NCBI GenBank assembly: GCA_016789605.1
Contig: JAEUQO010000222.1
Coordinates: 1-64,000 of the forward strand
Source of the DNA: Acidobacteriota bacterium
Lineage (GTDB): Bacteria; Acidobacteriota; Blastocatellia; RBC074
DNA: 64,000 nt
Direction: 5' to 3'
Translations under genes and position numbers: made by a program
Notes under the pieces: model-generated
What the model was told of the DNA's origin: nothing
Database searches by the model: none
The model's input: only the letters and a program-made list of their open reading frames with translations
In this document: positions 46,162-54,117 of the stretch, in pieces
Numbering within the stretch: the stretch's first letter is position 1
Layout: each line of letters begins with the position of its first letter

Positions 46162-46640
46162 GATTGTGTTGCCTTCCCAGGTGTCGCCTTCTCAAAATGC
46201 TGCAAGACGACCTGATGTCGGTAATCAAACATCTTTTGCAATTTCGCGCGCGTGAATGCGCCGCCCACCAATTCCCCCAACCATCCCAACGGCAATTCAT
46301 ATTCGACGTCATCAATCATCAGCGTAGTGCCGCGCTCAGTCGGCTCAAACCGATGACGATGCAACCAATAAGCGAACGGACCTTGCCGCTGTTGGTCGGC
46401 AAATAGCCGCGGCGGATCGTATGCGACGTGTTCTGCAACCCACAACTGGCTGATCGGTCCTGTGAACACACGAAAGATGACTTGTGTGCCCACCTGCAAG
46501 CTTTCGCCCCGTTTGACCATTTGGACTTTTTCCCAGGGCGGCGTCAGTCTCTCGACCGCGCCCGGCTCTTCATGCCAGGCAAAAACCTCTGCCGGTGCAG
46601 CATTTACCTCTGATTCCTTGCGAAACGTTTGCCGTTCCAT
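46158..46640 (-). CDS. SRPBCC-family lipid/ligand-binding protein
   Basis: A 160-residue START-like protein. [35 protein letters not shown] and [33 protein letters not shown] are typical of the SRPBCC 'cyclase/dehydrase' group also found fused to epimerases. It should be a soluble hydrophobic-ligand carrier. AAGGAGG lies before the ATG. It is the first gene of the Att-like operon, which hints that the transported molecule is hydrophobic. Confidence 0.85.
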   Translation of the reverse strand: MERQTFRKESEVNAAPAEVFAWHEEPGAVERLTPPWEKVQMVKRGESLQVGTQVIFRVFTGPISQLWVAEHVAYDPPRLFADQQRQGPFAYWLHRHRFEPTERGTTLMIDDVEYELPLGWLGELVGGAFTRAKLQKMFDYRHQVVLQHFEKATPGKATQS

Positions 46641-46734
46641 TGCTCTGTATTTCCTCCTTATCGAAATGTCATCCTAGAGTCCTGTCCAGGTATCGTCAAC
46701 GAGCAAGACAACCTGCCACGCAATTGCCAGGCTT

Positions 46735-46790
46735 TTGACAAGGTTTCGTCAAAGTCAAACCTTGACGAAACCAGACAAGCCTCGTATCTT
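46735..46790 (+). promoter_or_regulatory. Promoter of the fasciclin gene with overlapping operator-like palindrome
   Basis: TTGACG (46762-46767), 17 bases, TATCTT (46785-46790) form a sigma-70-like promoter. A perfect 11-bp inverted repeat (46742-46752 and 46762-46772, nine-base spacer) covers the -35 box, an arrangement expected for a repressor or activator site. The predicted leader is about 120 bases. The same region must also hold the promoter for the leftward Att-like operon. Confidence 0.6.
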
Positions 46791-46919
46791 CACAAACGTC
46801 AGCGAGAGAGGCCTGTGAAGCCCGCGTTCGACTTGGAGGGAGGACGTTTTGCTCTTGCGATCGTGCTGTAAAGCAGCAGCACTAACAAACAATAAATCCA
46901 TCTTTAGGAGGAAGGTACA

Positions 46920-47414
46920 GTGAATTTGAAAGCGAAATTTGTAGCTTTGTTTATGGCGGTCGCCCTGCTGGCATTGCCAGTTTCCGCCAACGTCAATGCA
47001 GATAAAGACATTGTTGACACTGCCGTTGCAGCGGGCAGCTTCAACACTCTGGTGACTGCCGTCAAAGCGGCTGGCCTGGTCGAAACCTTGAAGGGCAAAG
47101 GTCCTTTCACCGTTTTTGCGCCGACCGATGAAGCCTTTGCCAAATTGCCCAAAGGCACTGTGGAAGGTTTGTTGAAAGACCCGGAAAAGCTCAAAGGCAT
47201 CCTGCTCTATCACGTCGTCAGCGGTAACGTGATGGCCAAAGACGTGGTCAAACTCAACGGCAAATCGGCCAAGACCGTGCAAGGTTCCTCGGTGAAAATC
47301 ACCGTCAAAGGCGACAAGGTGATGGTTGATAACGCGAATGTCGTCAAAACCGATATTGCTTGCAGCAATGGCACGATTCACGTGATTGACACGGTGATTT
47401 TGCCCAAGAAGTAA
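46920..47414 (+). CDS. Secreted fasciclin-domain protein
   Basis: A 164-residue protein starting at GTG with AGGAGG nine bases ahead. The signal peptide (about 24 residues) ends [10 protein letters not shown] single FAS1 domain fills the rest: [48 protein letters not shown], then [16 protein letters not shown] and [14 protein letters not shown]1 proteins mediate adhesion or bind small molecules outside the cell. A clear terminator follows, so it is monocistronic. Confidence 0.95.
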   Translation: MNLKAKFVALFMAVALLALPVSANVNADKDIVDTAVAAGSFNTLVTAVKAAGLVETLKGKGPFTVFAPTDEAFAKLPKGTVEGLLKDPEKLKGILLYHVVSGNVMAKDVVKLNGKSAKTVQGSSVKITVKGDKVMVDNANVVKTDIACSNGTIHVIDTVILPKK

Positions 47415-47458
47415 ATTTGTCGGCGACAGCAGTAGAACAGCTTCTTACCATTGATTTC

Positions 47459-47494
47459 TGCGGCTGTGGCGACAGGTCACAGCCGCAATTTTTG
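47459..47494 (+). terminator. Terminator of the fasciclin gene
   Basis: Arms 47459-47468 and 47478-47487 pair over 10 bp (TGCGGCTGTG with its complement), loop of nine bases, followed by ATTTTTGTG. It lies 45 bases past the stop. Confidence 0.88.
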
Positions 47495-47723
47495 TGTACG
47501 AAGACCTTATCTCCACTGACTCTCTCTTTTCGGCCTGCATCGCCGGTCACGTTGTGCCTTGCCTGAAAAACCGCGAGAAAAAATTTCTTGCTCACAACAA
47601 AGCTACGTCGTTTTTGTGACCGAAATGTGATTGGCAACTGTGGTAGTATGAAAGTCTGGTAGCCCCACGAAGTAACAAACTCAATAAAATTAATCACCAA
47701 AAGGAGAAAAGGAGAAGGCCCTC
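47495..47723. other. Gene-free stretch before the small ORF
   Basis: Together with the terminator this makes a 309-base gap. It presumably holds the promoter for the following small gene. TGTGA occurs twice, five bases apart (about 47616 and 47626), and TCACAA/TTGTGA form a spaced inverted pair, but I could not assign a convincing -35/-10 pair. Confidence 0.35.
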
Positions 47724-47984
47724 ATGAAAATTTCTGAGCAAACCTTGCGTATGATCAACCAGTTGCCCAAAGACACGCGCACCAAAGTTGATCAAGTGAT
47801 TCGTACTCACGTTGCTGCCTGCGTCAAAAACGGCAGCCCTATCGAAAGCCTCGAACGCCTTTTTATCGAAGCCGTTGAAATCGTCAAACTGGAAGAACGG
47901 AATCCCGATATGCGCTTTGAATACTCATCCGAATGGGAACCGTTTCGGCGTTACGACCAATACTCCAGCCCGCGCGATCTGTAG
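47724..47984 (+). CDS. Small helical protein, unrecognised
   Basis: An 86-residue soluble protein with a strong AAAGGAGAAGG ribosome site. It has two predicted helices (LRMINQLPKDTRTKVDQVIRTHVAACV and SLERLFIEAVEIVKLEE) and a tyrosine-rich tail. No family recognised. It ends three bases before the photolyase ATG, so the two are surely co-transcribed and probably coupled. Confidence 0.7.
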   Translation: MKISEQTLRMINQLPKDTRTKVDQVIRTHVAACVKNGSPIESLERLFIEAVEIVKLEERNPDMRFEYSSEWEPFRRYDQYSSPRDL

Positions 47985-47987
47985 GCA

Positions 47988-49541
47988 ATGCATTCCGCAA
48001 CCGTTTCTGTCTGGCTGCTCGGAGATCAGCTCTTATTTGATCATCCGGCATTACTTGCCGCAGAACGCGAATGCTCACGCGATCAGGTGCGCGTGTTGTT
48101 GATCGAAAGCAATACGCGCACCCATCATCTTCCCTACCACCGCAAAAAACTCGTCCTGCTTTTCAGCGCAATGCGGCATTTTGCCGAAGCGTTGCGCGCA
48201 CGCGGTTATCACGTCGAATACCGTCAGGCTGCCAATTACGCAACCGCGCTTTCCGCACATGTCCGCCAACATCGCCCGGCGCGCTTGCTAACGATGGCGG
48301 GCAGCGAATTCAGTGCGCGCCAGTTTCAGCAAAAGCGTCTGCCCAAGCTGCTCGATATTCCGGTCGAAATCCTGCCCAACACACAATTCCTCGTCGGACA
48401 ATTCAATCCCTATCCGTCGCCACAACCGAACAAACGCTACGTGATGGAAAATTTCTATCGCGAGATGCGACGGCATTTCGGCGTGTTGTTGGAAGCTGAC
48501 GGCGACCCAACGGGCGGACGCTGGAATTTTGACGAACAAAACCGGCAACCATTGCCCAAACAGATTCGCCTGCCTGAAGTCGCCGGGCATACGCCTGACG
48601 AAATCACGCGACAAGTCATGAACGAAGTCGAAGCCGCCGACCACGGCGTGGGCAGTGTCGTTGGGTTCAATTGGGCAGTGACCCACGAACAGGCCGCCGA
48701 AGCATTGCGCGAATTCCTGTCGGATCGTCTGGTCGAATTTGGCCCGTATGAAGACGCTATGACTTCGCGTTCGGCGACGGTGTTTCATTCGCTGTTGTCG
48801 GCGTATGTCAACATCGGATTGTTGACGCCGCTGGAAATGATCCGCGCGGCTGAGTCTGCCTATCGCCAGGGCAAAGCGCCGCTCAATTCCGTCGAAGGTT
48901 TCATACGGCAGATTCTCGGCTGGCGCGAATACATTTATTGGCAGTATTGGCAGCAAATGCCGGATTTGCGTACGGCCAATTCCTGGCAGGCGACACGCCC
49001 GATGCCGCAACTGTTTTGGGATGCCAAGACGGACCTCAATTGCCTGCGGCACGTCGCGGAACGCGTCAGTGCCGATGGCTATGCGCACCACATCGAACGG
49101 CTGATGCTGGTCTGTAACTTTTGTTTGCTGGCGGGCATCAATCCTGCCGAAGTCGCGGATTGGTTTTTGAGCTTCTATGTGGACGCATACGACTGGGTTG
49201 TCTTACCCAACGTCATCGGCATGGGCTTGAACGCGGACGGCGGCAAAACCGCCACCAAGCCGTATATTGCATCAGCCAATTACATCAACAAGATGAGCGA
49301 TTATTGCGGCGCGTGCCGTTACCAGCCCAAACAACGCACCGGCGCAGACGCCTGCCCGTTTAACTTTTTGTACTGGAACTTTCTGCTCACACACGAAAAA
49401 ACCTTGCGCGCCAATCCGCGATTGGGGCCGAGCGTGTTGGGCTTGAAGCACCTCGACGAAGCCGAACGCGTCGCCGTCAAACAGCAGGCCGCAGAGTTTT
49501 TGCGTGCATTGCCCTATTACCCGCCAGAAGACAGCAAATAG
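47988..49541 (+). CDS. phrB: FeS-type (6-4) photolyase / cryptochrome-related protein
   Basis: A 517-residue FAD- and [4Fe-4S]-containing photolyase of the FeS-BCP class, which repairs (6-4) photoproducts or acts as a photoreceptor. Four cysteines at residues 352, 440, 443 and 456 (NCLRH, YCGACRY, ACPFNFLYW) agree in spacing with the cluster ligands of Agrobacterium PhrB. SVWLLGDQLL at the start and GWREYIYWQYW in the FAD domain are family strings. Length matches PhrB (507). It follows the small ORF by three bases. Confidence 0.93.
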   Translation: MHSATVSVWLLGDQLLFDHPALLAAERECSRDQVRVLLIESNTRTHHLPYHRKKLVLLFSAMRHFAEALRARGYHVEYRQAANYATALSAHVRQHRPARLLTMAGSEFSARQFQQKRLPKLLDIPVEILPNTQFLVGQFNPYPSPQPNKRYVMENFYREMRRHFGVLLEADGDPTGGRWNFDEQNRQPLPKQIRLPEVAGHTPDEITRQVMNEVEAADHGVGSVVGFNWAVTHEQAAEALREFLSDRLVEFGPYEDAMTSRSATVFHSLLSAYVNIGLLTPLEMIRAAESAYRQGKAPLNSVEGFIRQILGWREYIYWQYWQQMPDLRTANSWQATRPMPQLFWDAKTDLNCLRHVAERVSADGYAHHIERLMLVCNFCLLAGINPAEVADWFLSFYVDAYDWVVLPNVIGMGLNADGGKTATKPYIASANYINKMSDYCGACRYQPKQRTGADACPFNFLYWNFLLTHEKTLRANPRLGPSVLGLKHLDEAERVAVKQQAAEFLRALPYYPPEDSK

Positions 49542-49634
49542 CGACCATATGCAGTTCCGGCATGCTGATCGCTCGGAACTTTGCGATACTATGACCGCAT
49601 TTCCATTTCCGTCTTTTTCATTGCGAGGTCTGAT

Positions 49635-50588
49635 ATGAAACTTTCCCGGTTCGCAAAATACGCCTGGTTTGTGCTGGCGGTGAACCTGTTGGTTATCGTT
49701 TGGGGCGCATATGTGCGCGCCAGCGGTTCTGGCGCAGGCTGTGGCAGTCATTGGCCGCTTTGCAACGGCGAAGTCATTCCGCAATCGCCCACCATCAAAA
49801 CGCTGGTCGAGTTTTCGCATCGGTTGACCAGCGGTGTGGCATTGCTGTTGGTGGTCGGTTTGTTCATCTGGGCGTGGCGCACGTTTGCGCGCGGACGGCA
49901 CGAACGCCTGGGAGCATTGTTGACACTGGTTTTCATGCTGACTGAGGCCTTGGTTGGCGCAGGACTGGTACTGCTCGAATACGTCGCCGAAAACAAATCC
50001 ATGTGGCGCGCAGTCTGGATGTCAGGACATTTGATCAACACCTTTGTGCTGGTCGCCATGCTGACTTTTACGGCGTGGGCGGCGACCACCGGCGCGCGCG
50101 TGCAATGGCGCGAACGCGGTCCCGTGGTCAAAGTCTTGCTGACCGCATTGCTGGCGACGTTGCTATTGGGCGTCAGCGGCGCAGTGTCCGCGTTGGGCGC
50201 AACGCTGTTTCCCGCCACTTCGCTGGCGGAAGGCTTGCAACAGGATTTTTCTCCGCTGGCGCATCAACTGACGCGGTTGCGCATTATCCATCCGGCCATT
50301 TCGCTGGTGGTTAGTGCGCTGTTGATTTACACGGCGCGCGCCGTCAGCGCCTGGCGGCAAAATCCGGTCACCAAACAAATCGCGCAAGGAGTCGTCACCT
50401 TGATCGGTGTGCAGTTGGTTGCGGGCGTGGTCAATCTGCTGTTGCACGCGCCCATCTGGTTGCAGCTTGTCCATTTGCTGTTGTCGGATTTGCTGTGGAT
50501 CGCCCTGGTGCTTTTGGCGCTCAGCGCACTGGCGTTGCCGGTGAATGAAAACGCGCTGGATGCCGCAGAACCGGCGGCTGCCGCGTAA
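49635..50588 (+). CDS. ctaA: Heme A synthase (COX15/CtaA family)
   Basis: A 317-residue membrane enzyme that oxidises the C8 methyl of heme O to make heme A for aa3-type oxidases. Eight membrane spans are predicted. [24 protein letters not shown] contains the first-loop cysteine pair spaced by six residues, and EFSHRLTSG and GHLINTF supply heme-ligand histidines. ATG at 49635 with GAGG just upstream is preferred to the longer frame at 49581. It implies a heme-copper oxidase elsewhere in the genome. Confidence 0.9.
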   Translation: MKLSRFAKYAWFVLAVNLLVIVWGAYVRASGSGAGCGSHWPLCNGEVIPQSPTIKTLVEFSHRLTSGVALLLVVGLFIWAWRTFARGRHERLGALLTLVFMLTEALVGAGLVLLEYVAENKSMWRAVWMSGHLINTFVLVAMLTFTAWAATTGARVQWRERGPVVKVLLTALLATLLLGVSGAVSALGATLFPATSLAEGLQQDFSPLAHQLTRLRIIHPAISLVVSALLIYTARAVSAWRQNPVTKQIAQGVVTLIGVQLVAGVVNLLLHAPIWLQLVHLLLSDLLWIALVLLALSALALPVNENALDAAEPAAAA

Positions 50589-50603
50589 CCCCGGACAAAA
50601 AAC

Positions 50604-50647
50604 AACGCCGAAGACGAGTGCTGTTGTCAGCAAGTGTCTTCGGCGTT
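50604..50647. terminator. Bidirectional terminator with inner stem
   Basis: Outer arms 50604-50615 and 50636-50647 pair over 12 bp; within the 20-base loop TGCTG/CAGCA pair as a second small stem. AAAAAAC on the left and GTTTTC on the right serve both convergent genes (ctaA and the TPR gene). Confidence 0.85.
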
Positions 50648-50684
50648 TTCAGCTTCGACAAGCAAACGGCACTTCTTGTGAGTG

Positions 50685-51575
50685 CTATTTCTTGCGCGCC
50701 AGTTCGGCTTCTGCCGCGATAAACCCAAACGCAGGCCAATATTTGCCGCTCACAATCTTGCGAAAGAGCTCTTCGGCTTGCGCCGGACGCCCGTTGTACA
50801 AGTGCCAATTCCCCAGCCCATAACCAACCGTTGCAATCTCCAGATCAGTCGCCTTCTCGACGTTGACCAAATCCGTTTCCTGGCGCAGTCCTTTGTAAAG
50901 CAACAAGCGGTCGTAATACGACTTGTTTTCCTTGACCGACATTTGCGGCGTAATTTTCGCCAATACCTGTGCCGCCGCATCGTCTTTTTTCAACCGCCGG
51001 TAAGTCATATACAGCCAATCTGAAATGGCAATCACCGAATCATCGCGGCCTTCTTTGCCAGCTTCGGCTTGCGCGCGATTCTTTTCGGCGACGGCGTAAC
51101 ATTTTTCGTATGCGGCGGCAGCCTGCGCAAATTCTCCGCGCAGGTAATGCGCCAGCCCCAGGTGATACCAGATGTCGAAATCGTCAGTTTTCAATTGCGC
51201 CGCGCGTTTCAAATCGCTGACGGCCTTGGCAAATTGCCGCGTCGAAATGTACCGGTGTCCGCGATGGCGATAAAGCATGGCGTTGGTCGGCGCGAGTTTC
51301 AGCCCGCGCGTGTATGTCGCGATTGCATCTTGATAGCGCCAAACGTTGGCCTGTGCGCGCCCCAATGCGATAAGCAATTCGATATTTTTTGGCTCAGCCG
51401 CCAGCTTTTCCTGCGCCTTGGCAATTTCGCCTTTGTCATCGTTTTGCGCGAAGTATTTCACGCCCAACAAAGATGTGATTTCGGGTTTGCTCGCTGCCGG
51501 TTGTGCACTGGCAATAGCAGTCAGCAAACTTAAAAGACAAAGCGCCAAAAGACCTTTGCCACCAGCTTGCAACAT
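50685..51575 (-). CDS. Secreted TPR protein
   Basis: A 296-residue exported protein (signal about 24 residues, ending AIASAQPA) with four or more TPR units, for instance [43 protein letters not shown] and [36 protein letters not shown] lies before the ATG. It stands alone, divergent from cofE. Function unknown. Confidence 0.85.
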   Translation of the reverse strand: MLQAGGKGLLALCLLSLLTAIASAQPAASKPEITSLLGVKYFAQNDDKGEIAKAQEKLAAEPKNIELLIALGRAQANVWRYQDAIATYTRGLKLAPTNAMLYRHRGHRYISTRQFAKAVSDLKRAAQLKTDDFDIWYHLGLAHYLRGEFAQAAAAYEKCYAVAEKNRAQAEAGKEGRDDSVIAISDWLYMTYRRLKKDDAAAQVLAKITPQMSVKENKSYYDRLLLYKGLRQETDLVNVEKATDLEIATVGYGLGNWHLYNGRPAQAEELFRKIVSGKYWPAFGFIAAEAELARKK

Positions 51576-51712
51576 AAAACGCCTCCGGGAAAATTATGGG
51601 GGTTGATCACGATTGGAAATGGGCACGAGCGTCAGATCGGCGGCGCTTGTCAACGACCTGCGCAAGCCTTAGCATACGCGCCCTCACCTTCATCTAAACG
51701 GGAGAAACCAGT

Positions 51713-52468
51713 TTGAACGCAGACTTACAGTTGATAGCGATTCGCGGCATTCCTGAAATCCGTCCGGGCGATGACCTGGGCTGGATGATTGCGCGCGCCG
51801 CCGAAAGCAGCATCACCCCGTTAAAAAGTGGCGATGTCGTGGTGGTCGCGCAAAAAATCGTCTCGAAAGCCGAAGGCCGATTGATCAATCTGGAAGCGGT
51901 CAAAGCATCGGAGTTCGCCCAGGAAATCGCCGCCAAGCAAGGGCGCGATCCGCGCTTGCTCGAAGTCATCCTGAACGAAACCGCCAACATTGTGCGCATG
52001 GACGGTCACGTCATGATCACTGAAACCAAACACGGATTCATTTGCGCAAACGCTGGTGTAGATCGTTCGAATGTCAGCGGCAAGGACTGGGTGTCGCTGT
52101 TGCCCGTTGCGCCCGACGATTCGGCGTTGTTGCTCAAAACGCGCTTGGCCGAATTGCTCAACCTGAACGTCGCCGTCATCATCACCGACACGTTTGGCCG
52201 CGCCTGGCGCGAAGGCCTGACAAATGTCGCCATCGGCGTCGCAGGCCTGCACCCGTTGCAGGATTTACGCGGGCAAACCGATGACCACGGCAAAGAGCTG
52301 TCCGCCACGATTTTCGCCGTGGCCGATGAACTGGCCGCTGCCACCGGGTTGCTAATGAAAAAGACTGCGCGCTTGCCGGTCGTGGTCGTGCGCGGATACA
52401 AATTTGAACGCGGCGAAGGTTCCGCCAAAGAACTCATCCGCGCCAAAGAACGCGACCTGTTCCGCTAG
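51713..52468 (+). CDS. cofE: Coenzyme F420-0:L-glutamate ligase
   Basis: A 251-residue GTP-dependent ligase that adds glutamate to F420-0. [19 protein letters not shown], the conserved block around [28 protein letters not shown] and [25 protein letters not shown] are strong CofE signatures. The start is a TTG with GGGAGA eight bases upstream; no ATG or GTG lies early enough. It has no other F420 gene beside it. The fused nitroreductase domain of FbiB is absent. Confidence 0.93.
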   Translation: MNADLQLIAIRGIPEIRPGDDLGWMIARAAESSITPLKSGDVVVVAQKIVSKAEGRLINLEAVKASEFAQEIAAKQGRDPRLLEVILNETANIVRMDGHVMITETKHGFICANAGVDRSNVSGKDWVSLLPVAPDDSALLLKTRLAELLNLNVAVIITDTFGRAWREGLTNVAIGVAGLHPLQDLRGQTDDHGKELSATIFAVADELAAATGLLMKKTARLPVVVVRGYKFERGEGSAKELIRAKERDLFR

Positions 52469-52507
52469 AACAATTGCGCCCGCATCATTACCACCCGGGC
52501 AGCCAGA

Positions 52508-53386
52508 CTAGCGGCACAATTCCTGCCAAAATGCTTTGTAATAGCGCATCAAGCGAATCGGGTCTGCCGTTTCGGGAATTTCGGCCAAACAATACCGGTT
52601 GTATCCGGCGGCTTTCATCAAGCCGAACAATTCTCGCCAGGGATATTCCGCTTTCCACAATTCGTTGATGTGAGCGTTGCGCAACCACGGTTTGAGCAAG
52701 GCAAAGCTTTCTTTGACCGAACCGTTGGCGACGTCTTCCGGGTTTGAATTCCAACAAATGCCCACATGCGAGTGATTGGCGGCGCGCATCATTCCGGCCA
52801 TACGCGCCGGTTGGCTGGAATCCCGTCCATGCACTTCGACCCAGACTTCCACGTTGGCGGGCTTGGCAAATTCGCCGCATTCGCGCAACGCGGCGCCGAT
52901 TTGCGCGATGGTTTGCGCTTCGGGCACTTCTTTGGGAATGCCGTTGGGCCGCACTTTGACGCCGAGCGCGCCGATGTCATGCGCCAATTCGATGAAGCGT
53001 TTGCACTCATCTACGTTCTTGCGCACCACGGCCTGATCGGTCGCGTGAAATTCGCACACCGTGCCCAAACTCAACAACCGCACTTTGGCATTGGCAAAGC
53101 GCGCTTTGACTTCGGCGCGCTGATCTTTGGTCAGTGCAGGTTCAACGCCGTGGCGATGCGTTGTGCGCAATTCAACGGCTTCAAAACCGGTCAGTTCGCA
53201 ATTTTTGATGATCGTGACCAGGTCCCAATCTTTGGCCAGATTGTAGGTCACGGTGCCAAGTTTGAAATTTCCGCCGCCCAGTGCCGGATTGTTTTGTGCG
53301 GCCAAGCCCTCTGTGCCCAACAGCGGCAACGCTGCGGACGCCGCCAGACCCGCCTGCAAAAATTCGCGTCGAGAGTTGCTGTGCAT
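52508..53386 (-). CDS. Exported sugar-phosphate isomerase/epimerase-like TIM barrel
   Basis: A 292-residue protein with a twin-arginine-like signal (SNSRREFLQAGLAASAALPLLG) and an AP-endonuclease-2/xylose-isomerase-type barrel. Barrel strings: KNCELTGFEAVELRTTHRHG, VKVRPNGIP and VWVEVHGRD with a likely metal-binding Glu/His; NAHINEL near the end. Substrate unknown. ATG at 53386 is chosen because the signal peptide begins there. It is the second member of this family in the window (see 39033-39977). Confidence 0.82.
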   Translation of the reverse strand: MHSNSRREFLQAGLAASAALPLLGTEGLAAQNNPALGGGNFKLGTVTYNLAKDWDLVTIIKNCELTGFEAVELRTTHRHGVEPALTKDQRAEVKARFANAKVRLLSLGTVCEFHATDQAVVRKNVDECKRFIELAHDIGALGVKVRPNGIPKEVPEAQTIAQIGAALRECGEFAKPANVEVWVEVHGRDSSQPARMAGMMRAANHSHVGICWNSNPEDVANGSVKESFALLKPWLRNAHINELWKAEYPWRELFGLMKAAGYNRYCLAEIPETADPIRLMRYYKAFWQELCR

Positions 53387-53531
53387 ATCAATTCCTATGG
53401 AGTGAGATGGATGTTGCTTGCGCGGGCATTCTGCGCGCAAGGCGGCGCAGGGTCAATGCGTCAAATTGCGGGCAAGGCGGTCAGGTGATACTTTGCGCGG
53501 CATAAGATCAACGAAAGGAACTGTTTTTCAT

Positions 53532-54029
53532 TTGCACATCTCCTTGATTGCAGCGCTGGACAACCGACGCGGCATCGGACGCGACAATCAATTGCCCTGG
53601 CGTTTGTCTGCCGACCTGAAGCGATTTCGCGAACTGACGATGGGGCATCATCTCATCGTCGGTCGCAAAACGTACGAATCTATCGGCAAACCATTGCCTG
53701 GGCGGCAAATGATCGTCATCAGCCGCAATGCCGAATTCTCAGCGCCGGGCTGTCTGGTTGTGTCTTCACTAAAAGACGCTCTAACGCTGGCAGAAACGCG
53801 CGGCGAAACGGAGGTTTTTGTGATTGGCGGCGCGCAGATTTATGAACAGGCGTTGCCGCTGGCGACGCGGTTGTATCTGACGCGCGTTGCTGCTGAGGTC
53901 GCGGCAGATACGTATTTCCCGCCAGTTGAGGAAAGCCTTTGGGAAAAACAAAGCGAAGCGCAACAACCAGCCGACGACAAGAACGAGTATCCCTTCACCT
54001 TTCAGTTATTCGTCAAACCACAGCGCTAA
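53532..54029 (+). CDS. folA: Dihydrofolate reductase
   Basis: A 165-residue enzyme reducing dihydrofolate with NADPH. ISLIAALDNRRGIGRDNQLPWRLSADLKRFRELTMGHHLIVGRKTYES is the classic DHFR N-terminal half, FVIGGAQIYEQAL the C-terminal NADPH-binding segment, and the acidic proton donor is the Asp in LSADLKRF. No ATG fits; a TTG at 53532 with AAAGGA 11 bases upstream is the most likely start. A strong terminator follows. Confidence 0.93.
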   Translation: MHISLIAALDNRRGIGRDNQLPWRLSADLKRFRELTMGHHLIVGRKTYESIGKPLPGRQMIVISRNAEFSAPGCLVVSSLKDALTLAETRGETEVFVIGGAQIYEQALPLATRLYLTRVAAEVAADTYFPPVEESLWEKQSEAQQPADDKNEYPFTFQLFVKPQR

Positions 54030-54049
54030 TCTTCCCCAAAAACAAAATC

Positions 54050-54087
54050 GGCTGGGAACGTAGCGGTTGCCACGTCCCCAGCCTTTT
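54050..54087. terminator. Terminator between folA and the second TonB receptor
   Basis: Arms 54050-54061 and 54072-54083 pair at 11 of 12 positions (one A/C mismatch), ten-base loop, followed by TTTTGAG on the plus side and preceded by AAAAACAAAA, which gives a T-run on the minus side. Serves both convergent genes. Confidence 0.82.
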
Positions 54088-54117
54088 GAGCCATTGAGTT
54101 CTATTTTTTCTAGGAGA

